DNA from: Chrysomallon squamiferum
Lineage: Eukaryota; Mollusca; Gastropoda; Neomphalida; Peltospiridae
Direction: 5' to 3'
NCBI GenBank assembly: GCA_012295275.1
Contig: CM022665.1
Location: forward strand, 36,941,933 to 37,005,932
Length of the DNA stretch: 64,000 nucleotides
Both the position numbers and the translations under genes were made by a program. How positions within the stretch are numbered: position 1 is the first letter of the stretch; each line of letters opens with the position of its first letter. Positions 52,201 through 64,000 of this stretch are shown piece after piece. The notes beneath the pieces were generated by a model. That model was not told where the DNA came from. It was given only the letters and a program-made list of their open reading frames with translations, and did not search any database.

Positions 52201-55200
52201 CACATTGGTCCTAAACGTGGCATCTGTTCCTGAGCAATTATCTAAGAATGCAGAAAATTAAACACAAATACCAGTTACAGAACAAACTACAAACTTTAAT
52301 ATCTAAAATAGCATCTGATTCTAAAATACTTATTACTAAATGTATGACTTAGCATATATGTTACTTAATATTAAGAGTTTAAACATTGCAAAATAAAGTT
52401 AATAACAATTATAATTATTATATTTCTTCTCGTTATTATTATTATATCATCATCATTATTATTATCACCATCAGTCATCATCATCATCATCATCATTTTA
52501 TATATTTACTTGTAAAATAATTTGTTCATTTATTTTCTTATCTAGAAGGCTTGAATTTGCAACTGTTATAATTCCAGTTGTAGGATTAATAGCAAATGCA
52601 CTTTGACTATCATCAGCAATCTTGTAGGCAAACTTGGCATTATCTCCCTGTGAAAAGAAAACAATCTGTCATTAAACAGATTAAAATATGCATCCGAGCA
52701 TTAAAGCAATTATACAAATATTTATTCAATCAAACAGGAATATTTTTTTTTTTTTTTTTTTTTCAGGAAATGATGTCACGAAGAAGGAAAAGTATCAGAC
52801 TCCAGGAATCTCAGGATTATCTATTTTATTATCATACTTCATTATTAGCAAAGATTGGCGTTTACAAAAAACATTCACACTGAAGCATAAAAATACTTTC
52901 AGGCTATTTTCCTTACATATTTTGATTTAATTACTGTTTAAAACATTAAATTTTTATTTTTTTTTTTTTTTTTTTTCCTCAAACATTTTATTTGTGTACT
53001 TTGTTAGCACATTTTTTACCTCATCTAGATCCACAGCTGTGATGTTAAATATTTTTGTTCCTTCCTCTTCAAACTCTTTCACTTTCAGTGTGTAATTCGT
53101 TTCACTGAACACTGGTCGTTGGTCATTTATATCAGTAACTATAATCGAGAGAGTTGTTGTGGCTGTTCCACGCTTTCCATTTGCTTGCCATGACTAGAAT
53201 TACATTTTTTAAACAACAAAGAATTTTTCGTTTTTATTATCATTTATGTTAACACTACTATGAAAATGATATCACATTATTAATCAAAGTAAAGTTATGA
53301 ATAATAATAGCAACACCTCCTGCATATCCGTTACAGACTTAAAGCAGAATGACAACAATTTTCTGATTATTATTGTTGTTGTAATAATAATAATAATAAT
53401 TATTATTATTATTATTTATTTTTTTTTTTATATATATATATTTTATTACTATTCTTTTTTTATTTACATATTTCTTACTTTCACATTTCATTGAAGTCAA
53501 ATAACTATCTCTATCACTGATGCTCTCATTGGGAATACATAGAAAACATGCTTTTAGAATTAACTGATCTGCAGGCTTCTTAATCCTGAATTGACCTGTG
53601 GCAGACCTACATTTTGAGGGCACTGAAGCCTGAACTATTTTATGAGGCCCTTTGCTATCAGCAATGAGGTCTGGTTAACTATTGTTATCTTCTTCTATGG
53701 CAATAATCTATGACAGGTTTTAAAAATTTAGACACATCTCAGATTTTGATTAAAATCTTGACTAAAGTCACTTCTGGGATCAGGAGTCCAGAAGCTCAAG
53801 CTTCATTAGTTTCATAACAGATACAGTCCTGGAGTTGACTAATCTACTAACATAACTTCACTTTAAACTGTATGAACTAACAGTCAGTCAGAAACAGCAG
53901 CAGTTATATTAATCTGGTATTTAACAAAGCTAATCTGTGATTATCTATTTATTCCTTGATTAGTCTTCAAGATCATTTATATAATCAGACAAGACAAGGA
54001 ATAAAGCTGGTTAAAAAAATTAAAATATAATAATAATAATAAAACAAATTCACATTTAATAAATGATTAGTTACCAGTAAAAATGTTTAAAAATAATACC
54101 TGAATGTGCAACAAGTATGAGGCAGACTCCTCACGATCTAAGACTTTATTTATTTTTAGTTGGCCACCAGTAGAATTTATTTCAATCCACGAAATATTAG
54201 ATTCTGTATTTATTGAGAAAACAGAGCAATAATAACAGTAAAGGAAAAAAAGATGTTCTGGATATATAATTATAACTGCACTAAAAAAGAAAATGTATTA
54301 ATTTGATTTCTGGATAAGTGTTTATGTTGTGAAAGGCATAATTTAGAGCTGGGGCTCCACAATGAACAAACAAACAAAATCATTTCCTTGAACAAAATTC
54401 ACCAGAAGAACCAGACTTGAAATAATGTCATGATCATTTCTCTTCTTTTCAACCACATTTTCAGTTTTTGCTATATTACTATTCTGACTACATGCTATTC
54501 ATAACAATTTTTTTTTTTTTTTAACATATGTACTGATTTTTATTTGTTTTGTTTGTAGTCATTTAAAAATACATACTTGTTAAACACAATTAAGTTAAAA
54601 ATTCTGTGCTCAGTTCTATTACTTATAATATACATCACCTAGAAAACTGAAATTTAATTTGGCATTAATCCCAATATCTTGATCAAATGCCTCAATTGGT
54701 GGATCTGTATTTATCCAAACCCCAATTTTATTGGAATCCTGAAACAGAAAGAGCATTTTAAAGTTAATTTGTGTTTGTTTTTTTAACTTGATGTCAGAAA
54801 ATTTATTATAACACCACAGGCATAAATGAAAACTATTCCACAAGACTACAAACATTAAAATATGTGTGTATAAAAACTTAGATGTTACGTTAGGCAATAC
54901 TAGTTTTTAACATAACACAACAACAATAAAATAAAATAAATAAAATAAAAAAAATAAAATAAAATAAAATAAAAAATAAAAGTAAGATGAAATAAAATAG
55001 ATATATAAATAAATAAATTAAATTAAATTAAGTTAAATTTAAGAAGTATAGGAATTTGTTTCAATAAGATACATGTTCTGTGATGTTCAGTATGTACATA
55101 TCTTCTTTAAAGATTGGATCTTTGTCATCAACATCATTAATAATGATTTTTAATGTGGCGGTTGCTGTTTCATTTAAGTTTTGCAAATTCTGAAAAGAAG

Positions 55201-58200
55201 GGAATGATCAAATAAAAATAATAATAATAACAACACTTATATTATTATTATTTGTTTGTTTGTTTGTTTTGATTTTCAGTAACCTGCTTTAAAATATTAA
55301 TGAGAAAAAAAAAAAAAAAAGATTTTCTTTAGATTTAAATCTTTGACATATAATTAATACCTTAAACCAAAAGATCACATTTTGAATCAATGCAGTTATT
55401 TTTTCAGAACACCAAAAGCAGATGAGAAATTTTATCATTAAAGACAAAGAGATAACATTGGTGATTTGTAGTATTTTAGTATAAAAACAAATATAAAAGT
55501 GATATTGTTTTTAGACTGGCAAACAATACTTACCACAGCTGTAACTGTCAACATAGATACATTGTTTTCATGGCTGTATCTTAGAGATCTGTTTGTAACT
55601 ATAGTGCCACTTGAAGAATCGGTAATTACAAAATTTTGGCTTGGATCCTAGTGAGAATAAAAACAATAAAATTCAGATTATTAATAACTGTCTAATCACT
55701 ATTTTCTGTTTAAATGAAAATTGCTAAAGCAGCAACAACAAAACAAACAATCTGTCATCAAAATATGAAACAAGTATTAGTGGAGTTATACAAACCATAT
55801 ACAATGATATGCAAAAGGTACATTTTAAAAAGACTATCAGTGATTATTTTAATAAGTATTAACTTACATTGAGAATATAGTGAATAATTTTATCATCACC
55901 ACAGTCTTTATCTTCAGCTTCAGTACGACTATTACCCTTAAGCACCAACACTCGTGTCCCTTTTGGCATGAGCTAAATGAAAAGAAATCTTTTATTTAAA
56001 TCTATTTTCATCTTACATACTGAAGGTATCTGAAATGTTAAGTTAGTCTCCGAATGAATTTCATAATCCTTAATTATTTATTCTAAAAATTATCGCCAAA
56101 AGAAAATTTCTCTTTCTTTTTCTTTCTCTATCATTCACTACATTACTCAAAGCTTTTCAAATCATTCAATAAGTTATGTGATAAAAAATTTAACAAATAT
56201 TTAAAAATATTTTGTTTACTTCATAAAATGGTATTGATATTGTTTCATTACTAGGAAATGCAAGTCCATACTCATCAACACGGTTAACTGTTACAGAAAA
56301 TGAAAAATTCAGCGGCTGAAATTATATAAAGTAAAAAATAAACTTAAAACAAAAAACAGAAAGAGTGTTTTCTGATTAATTTTAATTCTAAAAATAAGCA
56401 TTTGATATTTTGTTATATTCAGAAAAATATTGTTTTATGTATAAACTTAAGAGTGTGTCTGTTTGTGTGTACATTATGTATGTGTGTTTGTTTACTTTTA
56501 TTATAACTAATCAATAAATAAAAACACTTCAAGTCTCCTTCAAAAAGAGACATATCTGGAAACATATCTAATACAACAGACATTTTCAATATACATCTTC
56601 TTCCATAAAAGTATCATTTTCCAACATTCTATTTTTCTTCTGAAATATCTTTATTAAGAACCTTAATTTCTTCATGTTGTCAGAAAGTAACATACAAAAA
56701 GTGACCAATTTATCTTCTCTATACAAATGGGCATCTATTTTGCAAGAAATTGCTCAGTAATATTTAAAACAGACAGTTACAGAATGTATTTCTTTTAATT
56801 AGAAAGAATCTTACTTCTCCCAGATCATCATATAATACTGTGCCTTCTATTACACTGTCATTACACAGATCCTAGAAGAAAAAAGTAAAAAAAAAAAAAA
56901 AAAAAAAATGAATCACTTTCATTATTAATTTTAAGGATTTTGAATAAGCTTTATAATCTTTGAAGACAGATGATTATGATTTTAACATTAAAATATTTTT
57001 TAATATCTCACATATAGGTCATGTTGTTAAAGCAGAACTAAAATTTACTGTTGTAAAACTATCTACAAACATCTGTCATACTTTATTATTATCAAAGTGT
57101 GGTGAATAATCACTTAAAAGTATACAAAATGCATTTAAGGATGCACAAAAAGGTGCTGAACATTGTAATTTATGTTACTATCAGTCTGCCTTAGCCATGA
57201 TTTGGTATAAATTGTGTTATACATGACACTAGAGAAGATTATGGAACATTTCAAAAGGGGCTATTATGCTCACAAGCTAAGTTAACAAGCACAGACAGCT
57301 AATGGAGACAGATTAGTATAATACCCATTTAAAAGATTTGTCCTTGTCTGAGATAATCTTCATATGAAATATGTTACCTCATCTGTGTCTAGATCAAGTG
57401 TTTTTGCTGTTACAAGCCTTCTGTTGACTATGGTCAATAATCCTGAGCGCTTAGTTATTAACTTAACGTGTCTGGCATATTCAAAGTTCTTGAAAATATA
57501 ACCTAAAATAATATTAATCCATGGTTTCCTAATAAAGTAGCAGCTTGTATTAAAATTGTGAATTTTTAATTTATTTTATTTTTCTGTAATTTATTTATTT
57601 ATTTATTTTTAATTATTATTATTATATTTTTATCAATTTGGTTATATAATTATTTATTAAAACACTATTTTTGCGCTTTACATGCTGTTTTTTTTATTAT
57701 TATTATTATTATATTTTTATCAATTTGGTTATATAATTATTTATTAAAACAAAATTTTGCGCTTTACGTGCTGTTTTTTTATGGATAGTTGGCAGTATGC
57801 AAATGTGAAGAAATGCATTGAAATTCTATGGATGAGTGTTTTGATTACATGAATACCATATATATTATATGGAGAATTCATGATTTAGTATTAATTATGA
57901 CTTTTGACAATAATTTCAATTTAATGAGTAAAGCTTTATATTTAATATATCACAATTGTGAACTTTGTCATAATGGCTATATTGCTTTTACCTTTTGGTA
58001 TGTCTTCATCTACATAAAACATTTTCTGACAATAACCTGTAAGAATAATGTTTTAAATTGTTAATTATATATTTAACCTCAATGTTATTTAAATATAAAA
58101 ATTCAATAATAAAAATAAATAAACAGCTTAACTTTTACAAAGTTGCACTCGTTTGTACTAGAACTTGGACTACGACCAAAACAGCTAAATCAACATGAAA

Positions 58201-58220
58201 CTGTGACACACAAATACATT

Positions 58221-58286
<66 letters not shown>

Positions 58287-58425
58287 GCTTTAAATTAAAG
58301 TTTAATTCAGAAGTTAATAAAATTGTTTTTAAACTATTTTATAATGATTAGATCCTAAACATTTATTCCTTACTGAATGAAAACCAGCCAAAAATCAAAG
58401 TGAATAAAATCACAGTGAATGACAT
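48156..58425 (-). CDS. cadherin-repeat single-pass membrane protein, complete, 19 coding exons, unassigned subfamily
   Basis: Exons, 5' to 3' (high to low coordinate): 58425-58374, 57502-57378, 56871-56815, 56315-56220, 55972-55868, 55647-55534, 55189-55073, 54738-54639, 54203-54100, 53193-53020, 52647-52510, 52241-52059, 51521-51463, 50838-50694, 50244-50156, 49639-49562, 49011-48949, 48702-48529 and 48300-48156. Every junction is in phase; total 705 residues. The first exon is a signal peptide (MSFTVILFTLIFGWFSF). About five extracellular cadherin (EC) domains follow, marked by calcium-binding linkers DVDDKDPIF, DINDQRPVF, NITENNFSPVF and by AVDEDIGSNG. After EC5 comes a roughly 100-residue membrane-proximal region without cadherin motifs, then a TM helix (PLSVTAGFIFLSGIICIGVI) and a 51-residue tail ending DSDRIV. 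The tail has no catenin-binding sequence that I can see. Likely a calcium-dependent adhesion protein; the subfamily (Cdh23/Pcdh15/Fat-like or lineage-specific) is unknown. Confidence 0.88.
49182..49222 (+). repeat. (TG)n microsatellite in a cadherin intron
   Basis: About 20 uninterrupted TG units between coding exons 16 and 17. Confidence 0.95.
57613..57783 (+). repeat. 87-bp tandem duplication in cadherin intron 1
   Basis: Two adjacent, nearly identical copies each contain ATATTTTTATCAATTTGG, a TTATATAATTATTTATTAAAAC core and TTTTGCGCTTTAC-TGCTG. The offset is 87 bases (CAATTTGG at 57634 and 57721). Only a few differences (ACATGC versus ACGTGC, CACTA versus CAAAA) are seen, so this is a fairly recent duplication. 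Confidence 0.85.
58224..58282 (+). repeat. (GA)n microsatellite near the cadherin first exon
   Basis: About 29 uninterrupted AG dinucleotides within intron 1, about 90 bases downstream of exon 1 on the transcribed (minus) strand, where it reads (TC)n. GAGA-type repeats near starts can bind GAF-like factors; this is only a possibility. Confidence 0.95.
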
Positions 58426-58537
58426 TCTTTTTGCACCGCTCGGTAACAAATTCCTCTCAACAAAATACTTCTATCATTTCTGTGGGCTAGTCTTTTTCAC
58501 AAAACATTTACATGTATTTTAACTTCCGACCTGTTAA

Positions 58538-58565
58538 ATTACGTAATATATCGCATGTGACGTCA
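58538..58565 (-). promoter_or_regulatory. paired palindromic bZIP-type sites upstream of the cadherin-like gene
   Basis: ATTACGTAAT (58538-58547, PAR-bZIP/E4BP4 type) and TGACGTCA (58558-58565, full CRE) lie 113-140 bases upstream of the ATG at 58425. Their centres are 19 bases apart, close to two helical turns. Both are perfect palindromes. Binding is inferred from consensus only. Confidence 0.5.
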
Positions 58566-58995
58566 AGCGATAGCAAATGGTGAACTTTTGACAAGAACGA
58601 ACATCAGCAGTTATAATAAGTTAAATAAGTTATTTAATACATATTTCTTATTTTACGCTGATACAGTACAGTATATTTATGTAAGCCAAGTGGTGAAAAT
58701 ATAGTATGTCTGTTATTTACATTAATTCTTTATATGTTGTTCCGTTATTCTTTGTGTTTTCATTCTATTCACCGACAACGTACACAGAAGTCCCCCTGTG
58801 TTCAGCTGACGGTCTTTCTTTCTTTCCTTTTTTATTATTTTTTTTTATATTTATTTATTTATCCATTTAATTTTAGAGAATTACTAAATCAAATTTTCTG
58901 ACATATCAATGTCATACTGAAATCAAGCAGTTATTCTCTATAGAATAGTAGCAGGTATCTACACAAAAGTTTTTCTGTCAAAAAGTTACAAAGTT

Positions 58996-59038
<43 letters not shown>

Positions 59039-59117
59039 TGAAGCGAGATTTTCTTCGAAAATCTTATTTCATAATATGTCATATTATGTTTGCAAATATT
59101 CAGTCTGTGTTTTTTTT

Positions 59118-59167
<50 letters not shown>

Positions 59168-62100
59168 TTATTATTACCCTGTATATTTACACTGATATTA
59201 TGTAAAGCCAAAGTTGGTAAAATTGTTCATTTGCGCCGGATAAAAAAAATTTAATAAATAAATAATACAATCTTTGAAAATTTATAACTTTACTTCTATT
59301 TTTATTACAAATATAGTTCTTATATCAAATTAATCAGAATGAAAATATGTAGATGATGAAATATATTTACAAGAGATAAATAGGAAAATCTGGTTAATTT
59401 TTAGAGGGTTTTATCTTTTTCCTTTTAACAAGTTGCAGTTATCTTCAGCACTGAGGTACATTCTTAGTGCTACCAAATGCTATATATTAATAAAACGGGG
59501 CTCAAAATACTTTACAATGAATTTATTAAGAAGACATAGACAAAAACTGAATAGATGATGAATTACAATGTAATTGTACTTTAAAAAGTTACTAGCATGG
59601 TGATGTGTTTGTAAATCGAGCAGAAGGTGAATTTCACTTGGATAAGATTTAAGAAGTGACTTTTGAAAATATTTTTTGAGAACCCGTTTAAATGTGGGAG
59701 TGGATTTCGAAAAGCAAAGTGGCTGAATAAGAAAATTTGTACGGAATGATTCATATTATTTTGCAGGTTCCAAACATAATAACATGCTTAGATTTTTCAA
59801 ACGTATTCCATAACGAGTTCCAATGTTACTTCCAAGGCATTGCCCCAACCGCAGAAAAATCAAATTAAAAGCTAAATACTACTGTCATAAACATTCATGA
59901 ATAAGGTTATTTTTAGATTACAACAACAGCTGAGAAACTGGCGTCATCTGGTTGTAGATTTTTCATTTTTTCGGTCATTTGAAATAAACCTGCACAGATT
60001 TTGTGCTGAAGTCTTCCTCAGCACACTCTGTAATTAACATGTGCTTAAAATTAATACTTTTGATGATTTATTAACAAAGATGGAAGCACAGTCAGACAAT
60101 GTGTGCGTAACTAGCTGCGGTACAATTTCTACCACAATTTAATCACTTAATTCGTAATTTGATGCGGTTAAATCGACATTTCATGAAAACTCTGTACATT
60201 TTGCTCACAAAAAAATAACCTTCAATGGCCAAAATTTAACCGTCGTTCGGCAAAAAAAACACGATATGTAACGTCTCTCAGAGGTCGGGCGGGTGGTAGT
60301 GTATTTGTTTTTTTGAATTTTAACGTTTTTAAAAAGATTAAATAATTTCTTTTTCCGATTAGAGTTCTATTCTTTACTCAGTCAAGAAACTTTTTTTCAA
60401 AATCGTTTTCTAACAGTTCCGGATGGAAACAAGTTTTATGTTGGATACACAAATAAAGCTACGATATCAAACTTTTGTTTGATCGAGGTTATTTATACGA
60501 AGAAAACTCGCAGTTAACCCCATGTACGCAAAAAAAAGTGCACGATGTTGGCGATACACAGTCGTGCATCCATAACGAAATGGCGGCTACCCCAAGGCAT
60601 CTCTGAGAATAAATGTTTGTTTTTTTACTCTCCCCGCCCCACAATATGAAGAAACATTCGTGCAATAAACACTAAGACAAGACCTCAAATATTCTATTCA
60701 TGATGTTTTTATTCAGACAGGACCTCCAGCAGTGAAAAAAACCCACTAAAAATCGAGCATTAAAATGTCGGTAAAATTAGGTCAAAACAGTATGGATGAC
60801 AACAATTATAGACCTGCTTTGGAGTACCAACTAATAGCAGACATTGTTACCGAATATAATGTCCTCGTTTGTTCCTAAATTTACGCTGACCTATTTCAGA
60901 GTTCTCGAATATCAATACATCTAAGACGCCATTATATACGTAACTTACATTGAGAAAAATCGCGTATCGGAATCTGACATCTTAAATATAACAAATCATT
61001 GAAAAATTAAAAAATATAAAAATGTACAGTTGTAATTATGAGTCAACGCACTGTGGTCAGTGTTATGTTAAATTTAACGGTAATATGAAATAATTTATAA
61101 AACCACAAAACGTTAACATGAAAATTCTAGAAAGAAAACGTAAATCTATAAATAAAATATAAAGATTTATTTACCTTTTAAAATTTCATCTATAATAGTT
61201 AAAATATCTGAATTGTGTAACTCAATACATTTATTTGGATATGAATCATTAAACAGGAAAAAAAAAAAACCCACACATTCTAGTATGAACAGTTTATTAA
61301 TAAATACAACAATTTAAATATTCTTGTTTACACATGCTGTATGCAAGTAATTAATATAATTCACATTTATCAAACATTACTCAGTTTGATATAAATTCAG
61401 ATAAGAACTTGGACAAAACCGAAAACTATGTTCTAAATGTCATTGTAATGTTTTATTTTTAAACTTAATTTTCAAAGCTTACAATAAAAAAACATTTTAT
61501 CACAGCAACCATATTAAAATACAATTTTTATTCAAAATAATTGTTGTTTTGTTTTATTGACATCTTTTTTTTTTTTTAATAAAAAAATGTTTAAGACTTC
61601 CTCTTCCAGTATCACCATATAAACACTTGATATTTGAAAACACATTTTCAGTAACGTGCATGTCTATTCAAATGTTTTGACACTAGGATAAAAGTGACAA
61701 TATTGGATATGTAAACAGTTTATTTTATTTATTTATTTATTTATCAAGAAATCTCAATATGAAATATAAATAATATGCATTGTAGTAAATGCAATTATAA
61801 ACTGTTATTCATTTTCCAGTATCACATTCTTTGCTTTTGGAATATATGCTAAGATGTTTAAAAATATTAAAAACTTCAAGTCAAAATAAGATGGCCATCA
61901 TTTGATTGGAAATGCATTAAAGCCATTTATTGATGACCATATTAAAAGTATTTTTTTTTTTTTTTTTTTATCTGGATTACAAGATGCAGAAAAAGAAAAA
62001 CAGTAATCAAATTAAATAAAGAAAAAAATTGGAAGCAAAAATGACTAAGAGAATTCTATTATTATCCTGTGATAAAACATTCTCTGGAAATCTTTTAAAA

Positions 62101-62204
62101 TTGTTTTTGTTTTATCACAGACATCAGTTTTTAAAATTAAATAATAAATGACAGTCTATGGATAACCACTACCCTAAAAATGTCCAAAACAGTGAAGGTA
62201 GCCA
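58566..62204. other. spacer between the cadherin-like gene and the AK9-like gene
   Basis: Upstream DNA of the cadherin-like gene, then spacer, then the 3' UTR of the AK9-like gene (a minus-strand AATAAA at 61931-61926 lies about 275 bases after its stop). Very long poly-T tracts occur at about 58999-59034 and 59110-59166. The stretch 59400-60960 is richer in CpG than its surroundings, but no exon can be supported. Confidence 0.5.
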
Positions 62205-63669
62205 CTATGCAATCCATGTTGGAGTTGGTTCAATGCCTCTCAGAGCAAAGAATGTTTCCAGTTTGTTATCAAAGTCAACTGGGCGATCTTTTGTTTCTTT
62301 GTATCGGACTGTCATGTTGTTTCCAAGATAGTCTATTAGTCTACACGTTTCTTCAAACTGCTCAAGTTTCTTCTTGTATTTCTTCCGAATGTATTGAGAA
62401 CTCTTTGGATTGAAAGCTATAAAACAAAATTTAAGTTTAAATTTGAATTTTTTAGCTCAAAACTGATATTTCAAGGATATTTCTGAAATTTGTATAAATA
62501 TTTTAATGATTATTACTGTGTTGTCAGTTATTATTATTTTTTTTTTTTTTTCACAGAAAATTTGTATAATATAAGATAGCTGATCAGTTTCATTTGAAAG
62601 TTAAATATTAATTATTTTTTCAAAATACAGTTGTTCTTTGTTTTGAATATGACATTCTAAATCAGTAAAAATAATAGAACTTGTTTCTTTCTATACTGTC
62701 AAATCAAATAATTGTAAATGTTTTGCTATTCAAATAAGTAATAATAGTGGTTTCATATGGATTTTTATTTTTATTTTTATTTTTTTAAAATCCACAAATA
62801 TTTACAAATCTTACTGCAAACCCTGCAGTTGTTGTTTGCTGTAAACAGTGTTATGGAGATAGTAGACAAGTTTTAGTTCTTTTTTTTTTTTTTTTAGGCA
62901 AGGACAGAAGGACAGTAATAAAATTTTCATTTTTAGAGAGTTGTAAACATATCATCAGTAAAATAGATAGTTGTGGACTCTTTTGCCTTGTTGCTTTTCT
63001 TAGCTGAAAGTTGTTTTTATCAAGATTCTGACTCTTACCTTTCAAATGATAGGCAACGTAGATAAGAGATGATCTTGCTGTACTGAGGAAAGGATATTTT
63101 GGTTTGAAGTTCCCTGCAGCTGTTAATGCTTTGATGATTGCCACAGCAACAGTCTGTTCCATGTAACCCAGCATTGGCAAGCCTGTCACTGGAAGTGGTT
63201 CTTTGCTTGGAGGTAGTTTGTGTGGGAGTTTCAAGTTCCAGTACTTCTCAGGTAATCTGAAAGTGAAATAATGACACAGTGATAACAATACAAATTTACC
63301 TACTTTGAGTTACAAATCACAAACACACACACACATTTGAGGTTTAACAGGTTTTGTTAGGACATCAAAATTATGTTATCAGTTAATTAAACAATATACT
63401 ATGGTCTTTAAAATTATACACAATCCTTTCAGTATTAAAACCACTTTAATTAAAAAAATATTTTAAAAATCTACAGTTATACATCATATATTTCATTGTT
63501 GCTTGAACACCTATTTATGTTTTTAAACAGATAACTCTTCTGTTAAAAAAATTAACAGAAAATAACTTACTTCATAAATTTTAGCATTTTTTCTTCAGTC
63601 TCCATATAGAAATACTTCCCTTGATATTCAACAATTAGTTCTGGATTTCCAGGAACAATGGCTTCATAT
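62205..63669 (-). CDS. AK9: adenylate kinase 9-like protein, C-terminal three exons, 5' part outside the window
   Basis: Exons on the minus strand: 63669-63571, 63256-63039 and 62416-62205 (stop TAG 62207-62205). All GT-AG and in phase, about 175 residues. The sequence runs IVPGNPELIVEYQGKYFYM, then FMKLPEKYWNLKLPHKLPP, then TGLPMLGYMEQTVAVAIIKA, then YPFLSTARSSLIYVAYHLKA, then FNPKSSQYIRKKYKKKLEQF and the end GIEPTPTWIA. I recognise it as the C-terminal end of the large multi-domain AK9 (AKD1) family from its PEKYWNLKLPHKLPP and YL/KxxxNPKSS blocks. Vertebrate AK9 is a long nucleoside mono- and diphosphate kinase. No P-loop lies in this part, so catalytic identity rests on exons beyond the window. 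The assignment is from memory and is less certain than the other named genes. Confidence 0.62.
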
Positions 63670-64000
63670 CTGTAATGAAGAAAATTCTTTATTGAAAAGG
63701 CAAAAAAGTCCACAAAAACATTTTGATAATGAAATGACAAAATATGTAAAATATAAATTTTGTTATCATATCTGAATGGGCTAATATGAAGAAAAAGTCT
63801 TTGTTATAGATATATAAAGGTAAAATATGTCTCTGTAAAATACTGGAAATATTTTAAACTGATCACTGTAATCATTTGAAACCCTCAGATTCTACTGTTT
63901 ACAAACCTCTGAGAATACATCTAAATGTATATATATGTATAAAACATTAAAATGACTATTTTTAAAACTAGCTAATCTTTCTGTATATGACTTTTGACAA

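Noticed and set aside
53297-53623. Open frames on both strands over an (AAT)n/(ATT)n tract
   Set aside because: Poly-Ile, poly-Asn and poly-Tyr come from the trinucleotide repeat inside a cadherin intron.
1-64000. CRISPR arrays, operons, phage or viral genes, intact transposases or reverse transcriptases
   Set aside because: None was seen. Repeats are microsatellites, minisatellites and local duplications, and no open frame carries transposase, integrase or RT motifs.

Overview
This window is animal nuclear DNA. It is very AT-rich and dense in poly-T/poly-A runs and microsatellites. Its genes have many short exons with GT-AG introns that can be joined in phase by hand, and every product is a bilaterian family. 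The slowly evolving ones resemble human proteins strongly but have invertebrate-like introns and N-termini. A lophotrochozoan, probably a mollusc, is my best guess; the taxon is an inference. There are no operons, CRISPR arrays, phage or bacterial features.

Layout. 221-2764 (+): last five exons of CLPTM1. 5406-23983 (+): complete FEZ1/FEZ2 family gene, eight coding exons, TATA box, 7.6-kb third intron. 23984-30515: FEZ 3' side and gene-poor DNA. 30516-36160 (-): complete SRSF4/5/6-type splicing factor (two RRMs, Gly-rich linker, RS tail), with a TATA promoter, a candidate poison exon and a one-base frame conflict in the glycine repeat. 36161-40914: low-complexity spacer. 40915-43833 (+): MANSC1-like type I membrane protein (signal peptide, MANSC domain, Ser/Thr-rich mucin stalk, TM, conserved Tyr-rich tail), also with a one-base frame conflict. 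43834-48103: spacer holding a roughly 0.85-1.04 kb tandem duplication and a roughly 75-bp minisatellite. 48104-58425 (-): complete 19-exon, 705-residue cadherin-repeat membrane protein that I cannot assign to a named family. 58426-62204: upstream DNA and spacer. 62205-63669 (-): last three exons of a gene that looks like adenylate kinase 9, running off the window end.

The genes are unrelated neighbours, not one pathway. The most rewarding points are the two independent single-base frame conflicts in genes that otherwise look intact, the likely NMD-linked poison exon and upstream in-frame ATG of the SR gene, the MANSC1-like protein with a furin-type site after its MANSC domain, and the unassigned cadherin with paired palindromic bZIP-type motifs just upstream of its start.
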